From positions 1-64,000 of the forward strand of contig CAZKMO010000002.1 of NCBI GenBank assembly GCA_964554015.1: a DNA stretch of 64,000 nt. The letters run 5' to 3'. The translations under genes were made by a program, and so were the position numbers. This stretch comes from CAYUAG01 sp964554015 (lineage in GTDB: Bacteria > Zhuqueibacterota > QNDG01 > CAYUAG01). Under the pieces are notes generated by a model. That model was not told the origin of the DNA. It saw only the letters and a program-made list of their open reading frames with translations, and made no database searches. Each line of letters opens with the position of its first letter. Position 1 is the first letter of the stretch. Shown here one piece after another: positions 1 to 9,110 of this stretch.

Positions 1-906
1 CTTGGAAATATCGGAAAAATTTCTTTGTACCTCTCCCTGGCGGGCCGGCGCCTGTGTGCTGGAAACAGTAATTTTGTACTCCTCCTGAAAGATCTCTTTT
101 ATATAACCCAGGATTTCCCCCACCGTATGTTCCTTATTGGTGGCAATCTGTATAATCTCACCCCCAACCTCAACGGCTGAAGCCTTTACTATGGCCTCCA
201 CCAGGTCATCAATGAAAATAAAATCCCGGGTCTGTTTGCCATCCCCGTAAACAGTAAGCGTTTCCCCCTGGATGGCCTGTTTTATGAATTTTGCCACCAC
301 AGAGTTCTTATGTTCTGACCGGGGGCCGTACACATTGCCGAAACGCAGGGCCAGGGTCTGCAGTCCAAAGGATCCGTGATAGGCGGAACAGTACCCTTCC
401 CCGGCCAGTTTGCTGGCACCGTAGGGAGACAAGGGCCTGGGCACTTTCTCCTCATGCAAAGGCGGTTCCTGTTCCCCCAAAGGTGCCCCTGAGGAAGCGA
501 AAATGAAGATGGGAACTTTCTCTAACCGGGCCGCTTCCAGAAAATTAACCGTTCCCAGAACATTGGTACGGCAATCCCGGAGGGGATCCTGAATTGAAGG
601 AATGACCCCGGTGCTGGCAGCCAGGTGTACGATGCAGTCCATGTTTTCTGCTGACCTGCGGGCAAATTCCTCATCCCGGACATCACCAATCCAGAGTTCA
701 ACCGTATCTTTGCCGGGCAAAGCCCGGTCGGTTTCGGTAAAATCACACACCCGGACCAGATCCTCTCTGGTGCCCACGCTTACATTATCCATCACCCGGA
801 TTTTACAGTCATGATGTTGCCCCAGATAATGCACCAGATTAGTGCCGATAAATCCGCATCCCCCGGTTATAAGCCAGCGTTTAGGCAGGTTTTGTTTTTT
901 GGTCAT
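1..906 (-). CDS. NAD-dependent sugar epimerase/dehydratase, C-terminus cut by window edge
   Basis: Extended short-chain dehydrogenase that would rearrange or dehydrate a nucleotide-activated sugar using bound NAD. The frame runs from ATG at 906 to base 1 without a stop, giving 302 codons; the C-terminus lies outside the window. Visible motifs: Rossmann GGCGFIG (residues 15-21), acidic VMD ending beta-2 (D40), HLAAST near 94-99, catalytic Y162-xxx-K166 in SPYGASK, then RFGNVYGP and TRDFIFIDDLV. These are typical of the GalE/RmlB/WbpP group; the substrate cannot be told. It is separated from the thioredoxin gene by 718 bp of repeats, so it may have its own promoter. Its setting suggests nucleotide-sugar supply for a surface polysaccharide (inference). 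Confidence 0.85.
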   Translation of the reverse strand, partial: MTKKQNLPKRWLITGGCGFIGTNLVHYLGQHHDCKIRVMDNVSVGTREDLVRVCDFTETDRALPGKDTVELWIGDVRDEEFARRSAENMDCIVHLAASTGVIPSIQDPLRDCRTNVLGTVNFLEAARLEKVPIFIFASSGAPLGEQEPPLHEEKVPRPLSPYGASKLAGEGYCSAYHGSFGLQTLALRFGNVYGPRSEHKNSVVAKFIKQAIQGETLTVYGDGKQTRDFIFIDDLVEAIVKASAVEVGGEIIQIATNKEHTVGEILGYIKEIFQEEYKITVSSTQAPARQGEVQRNFSDISK

Positions 907-1624
907 TGTTAGGTAATAATTATGATTAATGGAAAAATTACTCTATCTCTTAAAATGGAATATTGGAATAATGGAATAGTGCAAAATTTCTTCCCCAACC
1001 TTCCATCATTCCACCCTTCCTTTACCTTATCATTTCTCTTCGTGTGCTTCGTGGTTTTATCACTTTCAATTAATTGCGTGAAATCAAGTATAATAAATAT
1101 TTCTACCACGAAGAGCACGAAGTTTACGAAGATTCTTATTTATATTTTAATCTATTATTATATTCTTTTCTTTATGTACTTAGTATGTTTTATGTTTATA
1201 TCAATACACCCACCTAAATCCTCCCTCAAGGGAGGACTTAATTTATAAATTTTTTCTCGCCTTGAATGAAAAACTTCAACCATTTTTCTTTGTGGTCTTC
1301 GTGACCTTCGTGGTTCTATTTCTCACCTTTCCAATATTAGACTGAATTTGCCCTTACCCACACCACCATTGTCAATATACTTTACACTCTATACCAGTAT
1401 CCTTCCATTCTCCTTTTTTCCCTTCTCTATGTTCCCTTAATTTGACTTCTGCCCGATAGCCAAACCGATAAGGAAAGATTATTCTTGTTTGGTATTTGTA
1501 ATTTGATCTTTGAAATTTATTTGTGATTTGGAATTTGTTTATTGTTATTTCTCCCATACTCCGTCACTCCCATACACCCTTACCTAATAACTATCCTTTA
1601 ATGCTCTGAACATTATTAGTCACC
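907..1624. repeat. Intergenic region built of dispersed inverted repeats
   Basis: No convincing gene; the open frames on both strands here are read-throughs of repeats. From right to left on the map it holds: a block rich in TGGAATA/TATTCCA words (about 950-1022); an inverted pair of the CTTCGTG..CTTCGTGGT type (1037-1135) with a further arm at 1290-1322; a hairpin at 1219-1236 with a perfect 8-bp stem (TCCTCCCT/AGGGAGGA) and 2-nt loop; and stretches such as ATTCTCCTTTTTTCCC and GATTTGGAATTTG (1390-1560) that resemble the composite repeat found again at 5037-5365 and 9199-9570. The region may serve as a transcription end or as a repeat landing site. Confidence 0.7.
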
Positions 1625-2029
1625 CTACAGATACCCCAGATCCTTAAGCCGGTCCTTAATGATATCCTCTTCCTCCCCGGTGCTGCCGGAATTTTCATCC
1701 GGAGAAGCAGAAGGCAGTACCTTTTCAATAAGCTCTTCCAGCTGTTCATTGGTCTGGGAACCGGTTTTGCGCTCAATTTCTTTTCCCCCGGCAAACAGCA
1801 TAAAACTGGGTAATCCCTGCACCTGGTAATCCCGGGAAATGACCGGATTGCGGTCGATATTTATTTTTAGGATTTTACATCGGTTGTTATACTTTTCCGC
1901 TAAATGATTTAAGGCGGGATCGATCTGCTTGCAGGGCAGGCACCAGGAGGCCCAGCATTCCACCAGCACCGGAAGAGGAGACTGGATCACTTCCTTCTTA
2001 AATGCCTTGGTTGTAATATCTTTTACCAT
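1625..2029 (-). CDS. Thioredoxin-family protein with acidic C-terminal tail
   Basis: Cytoplasmic thiol-disulfide oxidoreductase of thioredoxin size (134 aa). The active site is WASWCLPCK with cysteines at residues 30 and 33, an LP pair replacing the usual GP, and the cis-proline is P74 in QGLPSF. After the fold ends near residue 108 there is a 25-residue tail rich in E, D, S and G that ends DRLKDLGYL, which ordinary thioredoxins lack. No signal peptide is seen. It starts 18 bp after the UDP-sulfoquinovose-synthase-like gene and is likely co-transcribed with it, so it may keep cysteines of that enzyme's N-terminal extension reduced (inference). The ATG at 2029 is preceded by an AAAGGAC ribosome binding site. 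Confidence 0.9.
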   Translation of the reverse strand: MVKDITTKAFKKEVIQSPLPVLVECWASWCLPCKQIDPALNHLAEKYNNRCKILKINIDRNPVISRDYQVQGLPSFMLFAGGKEIERKTGSQTNEQLEELIEKVLPSASPDENSGSTGEEEDIIKDRLKDLGYL

Positions 2030-2047
2030 TAGTTGTCCTTTACTCTT

Positions 2048-3568
2048 TTATTCCGTATCGAGAATTCCCTGATACTCTCCGTAGGTTTTAGTACCCGGTT
2101 TATATTTCTCTATAACATCCGCCTCCTTCTTCTCCCCGGTCCAGTGGGTCTTGGGAAGAATGGTATGGGCTTTTTCCGCAATGCGTTTTTTGATTTCAGG
2201 TTGGGTTAGCAGTTGAAATATACGGTCGATTTCTTTTTCCAGGGATATTTTTTGAGTAAATTTGAATTCCTGGGGCAATTTCCGGGAAACAGTTTCAAAG
2301 GGGTGTATTTCCGTTTCCACCCGGGGATTGGATACTCTCTGAATCTCTGCCTTCAGTTTATATTTCTCCTGGGCAACTTTGGCAATGGTTTCTGCTGCAT
2401 CGTTTAATTTATACAGGCCTGATACTTGATTGACCACATCATACTGACCCGGTTCGGGAGGAGAGATAATCAGCCGTACCATGCATTCCATGGCATCTTC
2501 CAGGGCAATGAATCCCTTGATTTGCTCACCTGCCCCGTAAATGGTCAGGGGGATTCCCATAAGGGCCTGAGCCACAAAACGGTTTACCACCGTACCGAAC
2601 CACTCGTCAATATCGAACCTGGTTCGCAGTCGGGGATCGGTTGCGGTTTCATCGGTATGGACACCGTAAATAACTCCCTGCTGAATGTCATAGGAGCGCA
2701 GCCACCAGTATTTACAGGCTTCGTATACATTAAAGGTGTCCTGTACCTTGCTTACATGATAAAAACTGACCGGATCCCGGGGAGTAATTTCACCCCCCAG
2801 ACTCCACTCTTTTCCCCGCCACTTTAAAATGGCATCGGAAGGAAACATTCCCTCAAACAAGGGCCTGCCGGTAAGGGGAGCGCCGTATTCACCCATGGTT
2901 CCCAATTTAATCAGGCTGGTTTCAGGAACAATATCCTTGATAAGCCAGAGCAGTCCCAGAGTGCCCAGAGTGTTGTTATCCTGCACCGCCAGGGCATGGT
3001 CAGCATCAACCATGGAATAGGGAGCAGAGGGGATTTCAGCATAGTGTACAATTGCTTCCGGCTTTTCTTCTTCCAGAAATTCCTGCAGCTTGTCTCTTTC
3101 CCTGATATCCATTCTCCGGAAATTGAGGTTTACTCCCAGCACCTCTCTGGCAGCATGCAGGCGTTTGGTCATCTTTTCAATGGGAACAATGGTATGAGCA
3201 CCTTTTTCCATTACCGCATCCCGTCTGGTATAATTATCCATGCCGCTCACCCGGAAGCCAAGTTTGGCCAGTTTCAAGGCCAGGGCCCATCCCAGATAAC
3301 CGTCCATGCCTAATATCATTACCCGCATATCTTTCAATTGATATCCATACTCTCCCTTCTGCCATTCCGTACACTGTTCAAAAGTAATAGTGGGTTCGAA
3401 ATGACCGAGTTCAGGTCTGCGGGAGCATTCAATCATAATCTGGCCTTCTTCTCCCAGTTTGGCTTTTATTTCCTCCTGGGACTGCCCGCAGGCGCGAAAA
3501 TCAACATTTCCTTTAAACACTGCTGCCGGACAGTTCCAGCAGGTCTTATCTGCATTATGAGGTTTCAT
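2048..3568 (-). CDS. UDP-sulfoquinovose synthase-like NAD-dependent epimerase with Cys-rich N-terminus
   Basis: Closest to SQD1/Agl3, which join sulfite to UDP-glucose to make UDP-sulfoquinovose for sulfolipid or glycans. Shared features: Rossmann GMDGYLG (87-93), SAPYSM (181-186), KLGTMGEYG with T224, SFYHVSKV with Y270 and K274 (matching the Thr-Tyr-Lys catalytic set), QGVIYGVHTDET, IYGAGEQIKG, and NPRVETE near the C-terminus. Unlike plant SQD1 it has about 80 extra N-terminal residues with five cysteines (10, 13, 27, 48, 66; one CxxC), perhaps a metal-binding module. The ATG lies 3 bp after the phosphatase-superfamily gene, with AAGGAGA inside that gene's last codons, so translation is probably coupled. 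It could act on a different UDP-sugar; sulfite use is not proven. Confidence 0.8.
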   Translation of the reverse strand: MKPHNADKTCWNCPAAVFKGNVDFRACGQSQEEIKAKLGEEGQIMIECSRRPELGHFEPTITFEQCTEWQKGEYGYQLKDMRVMILGMDGYLGWALALKLAKLGFRVSGMDNYTRRDAVMEKGAHTIVPIEKMTKRLHAAREVLGVNLNFRRMDIRERDKLQEFLEEEKPEAIVHYAEIPSAPYSMVDADHALAVQDNNTLGTLGLLWLIKDIVPETSLIKLGTMGEYGAPLTGRPLFEGMFPSDAILKWRGKEWSLGGEITPRDPVSFYHVSKVQDTFNVYEACKYWWLRSYDIQQGVIYGVHTDETATDPRLRTRFDIDEWFGTVVNRFVAQALMGIPLTIYGAGEQIKGFIALEDAMECMVRLIISPPEPGQYDVVNQVSGLYKLNDAAETIAKVAQEKYKLKAEIQRVSNPRVETEIHPFETVSRKLPQEFKFTQKISLEKEIDRIFQLLTQPEIKKRIAEKAHTILPKTHWTGEKKEADVIEKYKPGTKTYGEYQGILDTE

Positions 3569-3571
3569 ACA

Positions 3572-4864
3572 TCAACTCTCCTTACATTTGGTTGCGATGG
3601 TCAAAACATCCTCGGCGCGGGGAACTTCAGGCAGGAGGAAACCGGCATTGGTGCTGTGCACATAGAGAAAAGCGTCATCTCCCCGGTGCATTCCCTTTAT
3701 GGTAGAGGAAAGACCGAAGACCTGATTGTTCCCCAGAGTACCCCGTAAACTGAATCCTTTACCCGGGACAAGTATAAGATCAGGAGCATTATCCATCTGA
3801 TCGCCGGTATAAATTTCTTCCTTTCTGACCACCCGGTCAACGATTTTCTCAGCCTTGTCCTGATAAAAAAATTCCTTAAAAAGACTGGTAAGGTCCTTGA
3901 TAATCGCTTCCCGGTCATCTGGTTTTACCGAACCCCGGGGGTAGCGGGAGGAATAATTCAGATAGATGCGGGAAGGCTCCAGAACAAAAGCTTTGGTTCG
4001 GGAAGTAATATTATTATAGTTTATTCTTTCACTTTTGGTTATTTCCAAAAATCCCTGCTTTTCCAGATAAGTATTCAAATACACTTCTGATTGTATGCTC
4101 TCCATGCCGTGATCCGACATCATCATTAAAATATCATTTTCTCTTTTATGATCCGCAATCCAGCCTATCTGTTCATCGATCCTGGTATAGTATTCCAGGA
4201 AGGATTCATAAAAGGGAGATTTCTTCTCTTCCCAGTCATGCTGAAAATAATGACCCAGTCTGTCGGTTCCGGTAAACACAATCATAAACACATCCCAATT
4301 TTCCCGCTCCCAGCAGGTGCGGTATACCTGCTCCCGCTTCTTGAGTACTTCAAATAAACTTCTGAGAAACAATTCCTTTGACTGACTGATCTTTTTAGTA
4401 TCCGGATCAATCTGATAATCAATATTTTTTAAATAATGCAGAAAATCGTCCGGATATGCCGCCTTCTCCAGAGTGGGAGAGACAAAACCGGAAACCATAT
4501 ATCCGTTTATTTTCTGTACCGGATAGGTAAAGGGAAGATTAATGATCACATATTTCTTCTCACTTTCTACCTGCCAGAAAGTACTGGATTGCATACTGAG
4601 GAAATTGGGAAAGCGCAGGGTATAGGTGTTAGGGATAAGATCTGTAAAACCAAATATTCCATGCTCGCCCGGATTCTTACCGGTCATAATGGAGGACCAG
4701 GAAACCGCTGAATTATCCGGCAGCGGGGCCAGCATCCGGGACAATACTCCTTCCTCTATCAGGGTATTGAGATGGGGCATTACTCCCGTTTGTGCCAGTT
4801 CCCGGAGCAGACTGTAGGAGGCTCCGTCAATTCCCACAAAAATTGTTCTTTTCTTTTTACTCAT
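3572..4864 (-). CDS. Alkaline-phosphatase-superfamily enzyme (type I phosphodiesterase/nucleotide pyrophosphatase-like)
   Basis: A 430-residue hydrolase of the metal-dependent alkaline phosphatase superfamily, which cleaves phosphate or sulfate esters. Likely metal ligands: D13 in VGIDGAS, D and H in TGTDRLGHYFQHD (about residues 199-211), and D and H in MSDHGM (about 250). The nucleophile should be a Ser or Thr in SAVSWSSIMTGKNPGEHGI (52-70), the family signature region. No signal peptide is seen, so it probably acts in the cytoplasm on a nucleotide or lipid-linked intermediate. It is the first gene of a tight operon with the UDP-sulfoquinovose-synthase-like enzyme and thioredoxin. The substrate is unknown; phosphodiesterase, phosphoglycerol or sulfohydrolase activity are all possible. 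Confidence 0.85.
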   Translation of the reverse strand: MSKKKRTIFVGIDGASYSLLRELAQTGVMPHLNTLIEEGVLSRMLAPLPDNSAVSWSSIMTGKNPGEHGIFGFTDLIPNTYTLRFPNFLSMQSSTFWQVESEKKYVIINLPFTYPVQKINGYMVSGFVSPTLEKAAYPDDFLHYLKNIDYQIDPDTKKISQSKELFLRSLFEVLKKREQVYRTCWERENWDVFMIVFTGTDRLGHYFQHDWEEKKSPFYESFLEYYTRIDEQIGWIADHKRENDILMMMSDHGMESIQSEVYLNTYLEKQGFLEITKSERINYNNITSRTKAFVLEPSRIYLNYSSRYPRGSVKPDDREAIIKDLTSLFKEFFYQDKAEKIVDRVVRKEEIYTGDQMDNAPDLILVPGKGFSLRGTLGNNQVFGLSSTIKGMHRGDDAFLYVHSTNAGFLLPEVPRAEDVLTIATKCKES

Positions 4865-4928
4865 AATGTTCTATTTTATAGATCGTTGTTCTTGTAAATT
4901 ATTTTCCCCAGCATCAATAAAGTTTATT

Positions 4929-4957
4929 AGAATAACCATAATTTTTATCATATGCAA
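4929..4957 (-). promoter_or_regulatory. Predicted sigma70-type promoter for phosphatase-SQD1-thioredoxin operon
   Basis: Read leftwards: -35 TTGCAT (4957-4952), exactly 17 bp, -10 TATTCT (4934-4929). Transcription would start near 4922, giving a leader of about 58 nt before the ATG at 4864. TTGCAT with 17-bp spacing also occurs upstream of the HTH-EIIA and sigma54-activator genes. Confidence 0.5.
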
Positions 4958-5036
4958 GTATAAATTTTCCTATATCCAAAAATTGAAAATTTGATTGTAT
5001 ATGTGTTACTAGTAGTTACATTCCTAAATTACAAGA

Positions 5037-5365
5037 CCCAAATCCCAAATAACAAATAAATCACACTCTTCAATCCACAATGACCAAAATAGTAACCAAC
5101 TGACTGTTTGAAATTTTGAATTTGACTTTTGAAATTTATTTGATATTTGGAAATTGTAATTTGTTATTTAATCCTTCTTAAAACACCCTCTCTTTTATCT
5201 CTCCCTCCAGGGAGAGAAAGCTTGATTTAAAAGCCCTGAAGGGAAGCTAAACTGCGGTCGAAACACAATTCTTAATCCATAATTCTTAATTCCCTTCTCC
5301 CTTCTCCTTTTCTCCATTCTCCTTTTTTCCTCAACCTTAACCTGTTTTATCTTTTTTATTTTTTC
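5037..5365. repeat. Composite intergenic repeat, copy A
   Basis: Fills most of the gap downstream of wecB. Bases 5185-5271 (87 bp) match 9352-9438 with no mismatch, and the flanks match more loosely (AAATAACAAATAAATCA, TGACTGTTTGAAATTTTG, CTTAATTCCCTTCTCC). The core contains a hairpin at 5198-5217 with a perfect 9-bp stem TCTCTCCCT/AGGGAGAGA and a CC loop. Both copies lie in the same orientation just beyond the 3' end of a leftward gene (wecB here, the sulfurylase at copy B). Confidence 0.8.
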
Positions 5366-5367
5366 TT

Positions 5368-6468
5368 TTAGATTTTATCTTCCAAAAGCACCTCCACTAT
5401 CCTCCGGGACACCTGATCATCCCAGAACTTGGGAACCTTTCCCTTTTTCTTATTCCCAGATATGACAGCAAAACTCTTTTTCACTATGATTTCAGGATTG
5501 GTGCCTATGAGTTCATTAGTCCCCTGCATAATGGTAATCGGCCTTTCCGTAGTGTTTCGCAGAGTAAGGCAGGATACCTTAAAAAAAGTGGTCTCTTCCT
5601 GAATACCGCCTGAATCGGTCAACACCAGGGCCGCATCTTTCTGCAGCCGCAAGAAATCTATATAGGGCAGCGGATCCATTACCCTAAGCCGGTGATCTGA
5701 GGATATATGGTTCCCAAGTTGAAATTCCTTAATTCTCTTTAAAGTACGGGGATGAGCAGGAAAAATTACAGGTATTTTTTTCTGAATCTCCTGCATAGCT
5801 TTCAGGATTCCGGTTAATTGTTCCTTACCATCAACATTGGAAGGACGATGAAGTGTTAATAGTACATACTTTTGGGGAGTAAGTGATAAGCGGTCCAGAA
5901 TATCCGAATCCTGTACCTGATTCTGCCTTTTAAGGAGTGATTCAATCATGATATTGCCCACAAAATGTATTTTATCTTTGGCAATACCTTCCCGTAAAAG
6001 ATTTTCCTCTGCCTCCTTACAGGTGATAAACAGGAAATCAGAAATCTGGTCAGTAAGTACCCGATTTACTTCTTCCGGCATTTGCCGGTCATAACTTCTC
6101 AGGCCTGCTTCAATATGAGCAATAGGAAGGTGCAGTTTTACTCCTACCAGGGCACAGGCTAAAGTTGAATTCACATCTCCCACCACCACAATAAGATCCG
6201 GTCTTTTTTCTTTTATCACTTTTTCAAAGCTGATCATGATGTTGGCTGTCTGCACCGCCTGGGAGGCTGATCCCACTCCCAGATACACATCCGGTTCAGG
6301 CAGTCCCAGATCCCGGAAAAAAACCCGGGACATGGTATCATCATAATGCTGACCTGTATGTACAAGAAAAGGATCGAACCTGTCCGGATATTGTATCATT
6401 CTTTCCCAAACCGGAGCAACTTTCATGAAATTGGGCCGGGCTCCGGCAACCAGAAAAACTCTCTTCAC
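5368..6468 (-). CDS. wecB: UDP-N-acetylglucosamine 2-epimerase (non-hydrolysing)
   Basis: Interconverts UDP-GlcNAc and UDP-ManNAc for surface polysaccharide synthesis; cytoplasmic. The 366 residues span the usual two Rossmann-like domains. Motifs: GARPNFMKVAPV (9-20), HTGQHYD, VVGDVNST, HIEAGLRS, MPEEVNR, LLTLHRPSNVD, HPRT and TDSGGIQEET, the last binding the UDP. The start is GTG at 6468, since no ATG precedes the first beta strand; AGGGAA lies upstream. It follows the SLC13 permease by 59 bp and is probably in the same transcript. Composite repeat copy A follows its stop. Confidence 0.93.
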   Translation of the reverse strand: MKRVFLVAGARPNFMKVAPVWERMIQYPDRFDPFLVHTGQHYDDTMSRVFFRDLGLPEPDVYLGVGSASQAVQTANIMISFEKVIKEKRPDLIVVVGDVNSTLACALVGVKLHLPIAHIEAGLRSYDRQMPEEVNRVLTDQISDFLFITCKEAEENLLREGIAKDKIHFVGNIMIESLLKRQNQVQDSDILDRLSLTPQKYVLLTLHRPSNVDGKEQLTGILKAMQEIQKKIPVIFPAHPRTLKRIKEFQLGNHISSDHRLRVMDPLPYIDFLRLQKDAALVLTDSGGIQEETTFFKVSCLTLRNTTERPITIMQGTNELIGTNPEIIVKKSFAVISGNKKKGKVPKFWDDQVSRRIVEVLLEDKI

Positions 6469-6527
6469 TTCTATTCTTCCCTAATCTTGAAAATTATATT
6501 GATAAATAGTAAAAAGACTTTAATTGA

Positions 6528-8306
6528 TTATACAAAAAACCATATATATATAATACCTATGGCAAAAAAGCCGATAAATATATTCATGGGAATACCGATT
6601 CTCATGAAATCCTTAAACCGGTAGCCACCAGGTCCATATACCATTAAATTTGTCTGATATCCAATGGGGGTAGCAAAACTTGCCGAGGCAGCCATGGCAA
6701 CCGCCAAAAAAAACGGTCTGGGATTGATCTGGGCCTGTTGGGATACGGAAAGAGCAATAGGGAAAAGGAGGGCTGCCGCCGCATTATTGGTAATAATTTC
6801 AGTATACAGACTGGTCATAAAATATACCCCCATCAGAAGTCCGAAAATCCCCAGACCACTCAGACCCAGGATGAGTTTTTTAGCTAAAAACCCGGCTAGT
6901 CCCGAATTATTTAATCCCTGAGCTATACCAAAGGAAGAAGCTATAATCAACAGTACCTTCCAGTCCACACTATCCCGGGCATCCTGGGGGGTAATACACC
7001 CGGTAACCAGTAAAATTATGGCAGTGAGACAGACGGAAATGAGAATGGGGAATAGATTAAAGGCCATGCTGATGATCATGGCCCCCAGAACTATCAAGGA
7101 CAGAACAGATTTCCACTGGGGCTTGGAATGAACTTCCTGAGATCGGGAAACCAGAAAAAAATCTTCGGAATGATACCAGGTATCCAAAAAATTCTTATGG
7201 GCCAGTAAAAGCAGGGTATCTCCCGAATGTAAGACCACATCCCCTACTTTGCTCTTAATGCGCTCACCACTCCGGTGGATGGCAACAATAACCGCATTGT
7301 ACCTGCTTCGGAAATTACTTTCCCGTACATTTTTGCCGATAAGAGGAGAATTGGGTGATATCACTACCTCAAAACTCCAGATTTTATCAGAATCATAATT
7401 TTTTAAATCCAGAGAAGCATCTTTCAATAAGGTTAATCCCGGCGTTCTCTGCAGTTCCAGAATGGTATCGGGAAGGCCGGTAAAAAAAAGACGATCGTTC
7501 TCCTGAATATCAGTATTGGGAGTCACGGGAGTGATTACTTCCCCACCCCTCTGTATCTGGAAAACAAATAATCCCTTCAAATGTCGCAATCCGGCTTCTT
7601 CAATACTTTTCCCCATGTGAGGATAATTTTTCCCCACCTTCATGGTTATAACAAATTCTCTGGTACTTTCCCCCAGCTTGACAGTCGGTTCTTTGCGTTC
7701 AGGCAGTAAATGATATCCCAAAAAAACAAGCACCAGTAAGCCAATTATACCAACCGGTACTCCGATTTTGCTTATTTCAAAAAAAGACATGCCCTCAAAA
7801 CCATTCTGCAGCATTAAACCGTGTACAACCAGATTGGTACTGGTTCCTATAAGGGTACACATTCCACCCAGAATAGCAGCATAGGAAAGGGGGATAAGAA
7901 ATTTGGAAACAGAATATTCATGTTTCACGGCCCAGGAGCGTACTACCGGAACCAGCATGGCAACAATGGGAGTATTGTTAAAAAAAGCAGAAATTGAAGC
8001 AACCGGAAAAAGAAGCCGCAGTAATTTGCCTTGAGGTTTACCGGCTTTAGAACCCAAGAGCAGCTTTCCCATATCATGCAGTATGCCGGTCTTCTGCAGC
8101 CCTCCGGCCACAATAAATAAAAAACCAACCGTAAGCATTCCCTGATTGGAAAATCCGGCAAATGCCTCTTTCAGAGAAATCACTCCTCCCATAATCATAA
8201 GAATCAGGGTAGAAAAAATAATAATATCTGCTTCGATCCATTCCTTGACCAGAAACACTGTCATTGCTACCAGCAAAAAACCTGTATAATAAAATGAATA
8301 TTCCAT
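6528..8306 (-). CDS. SLC13/DASS-family anion permease with two central TrkA-C domains
   Basis: Inner-membrane sodium-coupled anion transporter, 592 residues. Hydrophobic segments occupy residues 1-210 and 405-592. Between them are two TrkA-C/RCK-C regulatory domains (about 215-300 and 305-390, e.g. NTDIQENDRLFFTG and GDVVLHSGDTLLLL). The two DASS substrate motifs are present: GTSTNLVVHG near 155 and PIGYQTNLMVYGPGG near 560. This TrkA-C-containing architecture is the one found in algal and cyanobacterial sulfate transporters of the SAC1/SLT type. With PAPS-forming enzymes encoded 1.3 kb away, sulfate is the likeliest substrate (inference); dicarboxylate is the alternative. It is third in a run DUF5674-unknown-permease-wecB. 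Confidence 0.85.
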   Translation of the reverse strand: MEYSFYYTGFLLVAMTVFLVKEWIEADIIIFSTLILMIMGGVISLKEAFAGFSNQGMLTVGFLFIVAGGLQKTGILHDMGKLLLGSKAGKPQGKLLRLLFPVASISAFFNNTPIVAMLVPVVRSWAVKHEYSVSKFLIPLSYAAILGGMCTLIGTSTNLVVHGLMLQNGFEGMSFFEISKIGVPVGIIGLLVLVFLGYHLLPERKEPTVKLGESTREFVITMKVGKNYPHMGKSIEEAGLRHLKGLFVFQIQRGGEVITPVTPNTDIQENDRLFFTGLPDTILELQRTPGLTLLKDASLDLKNYDSDKIWSFEVVISPNSPLIGKNVRESNFRSRYNAVIVAIHRSGERIKSKVGDVVLHSGDTLLLLAHKNFLDTWYHSEDFFLVSRSQEVHSKPQWKSVLSLIVLGAMIISMAFNLFPILISVCLTAIILLVTGCITPQDARDSVDWKVLLIIASSFGIAQGLNNSGLAGFLAKKLILGLSGLGIFGLLMGVYFMTSLYTEIITNNAAAALLFPIALSVSQQAQINPRPFFLAVAMAASASFATPIGYQTNLMVYGPGGYRFKDFMRIGIPMNIFIGFFAIGIIYIWFFV

Positions 8307-8326
8307 GCTTGGGAAATAAAAACAGC

Positions 8327-8671
8327 CTATTTTTGTATCCGGGATGGATATAAGGTTGAGTAAGCCCGCCTATTTAAAAGCAGAGTGGCTCTGATGGTAT
8401 TTTCCAAGGTAGCCAAAGGCTGGCTGCCCACAATTAATGAACCCATAACCTCCCGCAATCGCAGCACCTCTTTTAATTTTCCTTTCCAGCGGGGATCGTC
8501 AACTATAAAATCAATAAGAATTATAGCCCGGTACAGATGATCTAGGGCACAGACTCTTTCTCTGTCCCAGAAACTTCTGGCTTTTTCCAGGTCACTGACC
8601 ACATTGAGAATCTGGATATGCTGGGGAAAATCAGCATATCGTTTTTCCAGATCCTTATACCAGACTTTCAT
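8327..8671 (-). CDS. Conserved hypothetical protein, helical
   Basis: I do not recognise this family. About 114 residues, mostly predicted helix, soluble and basic, with no cysteines other than one, no signal peptide and no nucleotide-binding motif; phrases such as DHLYRAIILIDFIVDDP and LRLREVMGSLIV suggest a small helical bundle. I chose ATG at 8671; the frame stays open to a TTG at 8701 that would overlap the DUF5674 stop by 11 nt, and neither start has a strong ribosome binding site. It sits 20 bp before the permease and is likely in the same transcript. Confidence 0.6.
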   Translation of the reverse strand: MKVWYKDLEKRYADFPQHIQILNVVSDLEKARSFWDRERVCALDHLYRAIILIDFIVDDPRWKGKLKEVLRLREVMGSLIVGSQPLATLENTIRATLLLNRRAYSTLYPSRIQK

Positions 8672-8690
8672 ATCAGATTTTTTTCTATTG

Positions 8691-9056
8691 CTATTCTGCA
8701 ATGGGAATCAGTTCTTTTATTATTTTGTATAATTTATTTCTAATTGTTTCATCCTGTATTTGCATGGAAGTATTATCCTGATGAGGACGAATATTAATAA
8801 GAGCAGTATATTCTATCTGATGGCCGGCTTCATTTCCAGGATAAATATTTACACCCCAAAGATTTTTTTGTCGGGATCCTTTTTTCAGTAAAAGGGACTC
8901 TGCATCCGCATGGAGTGCTCCTCCCAAGGCTATTTCGCCGGTTTCAATATCTACAACCACTTTAACCATGTCCCCGAACCAATGTTTACAATATTTTTGT
9001 AATACCGAGGGTGAAATTTTTTTATTGGTTATCAAAATATCAGAAACTGTATTCAT
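8691..9056 (-). CDS. DUF5674 family protein
   Basis: A 121-residue cytoplasmic protein of unknown function. The pattern MVKVVVDIETGEIALGG, LHADAESLLL, SRQKNLWGVNIYP, IEYTALINIRP, then MQIQDETIR near the C-terminus is what I recall for DUF5674, a small family scattered in candidate-phylum and cyanobacterial genomes. No catalytic motif is obvious. It is first in a leftward run with an unknown protein, the SLC13 permease and wecB. An imperfect 15-bp inverted repeat lies 55-110 bp upstream (9111-9165) and may be its operator. Confidence 0.7.
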   Translation of the reverse strand: MNTVSDILITNKKISPSVLQKYCKHWFGDMVKVVVDIETGEIALGGALHADAESLLLKKGSRQKNLWGVNIYPGNEAGHQIEYTALINIRPHQDNTSMQIQDETIRNKLYKIIKELIPIAE

Positions 9057-9110
9057 AAATTTTAGTATTCATTTATATTATTAATTAAAAAAACCACTTA
9101 TGCCATTTGG

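Noticed and set aside
909..1248. Two overlapping open frames (70-108 residues) on opposite strands
   Set aside because: They read through inverted repeats of low complexity; no ribosome binding site or homology.
3338..3748. 136-residue plus-strand frame
   Set aside because: Antisense to the SQD1-like and phosphatase-superfamily genes, spanning their junction.
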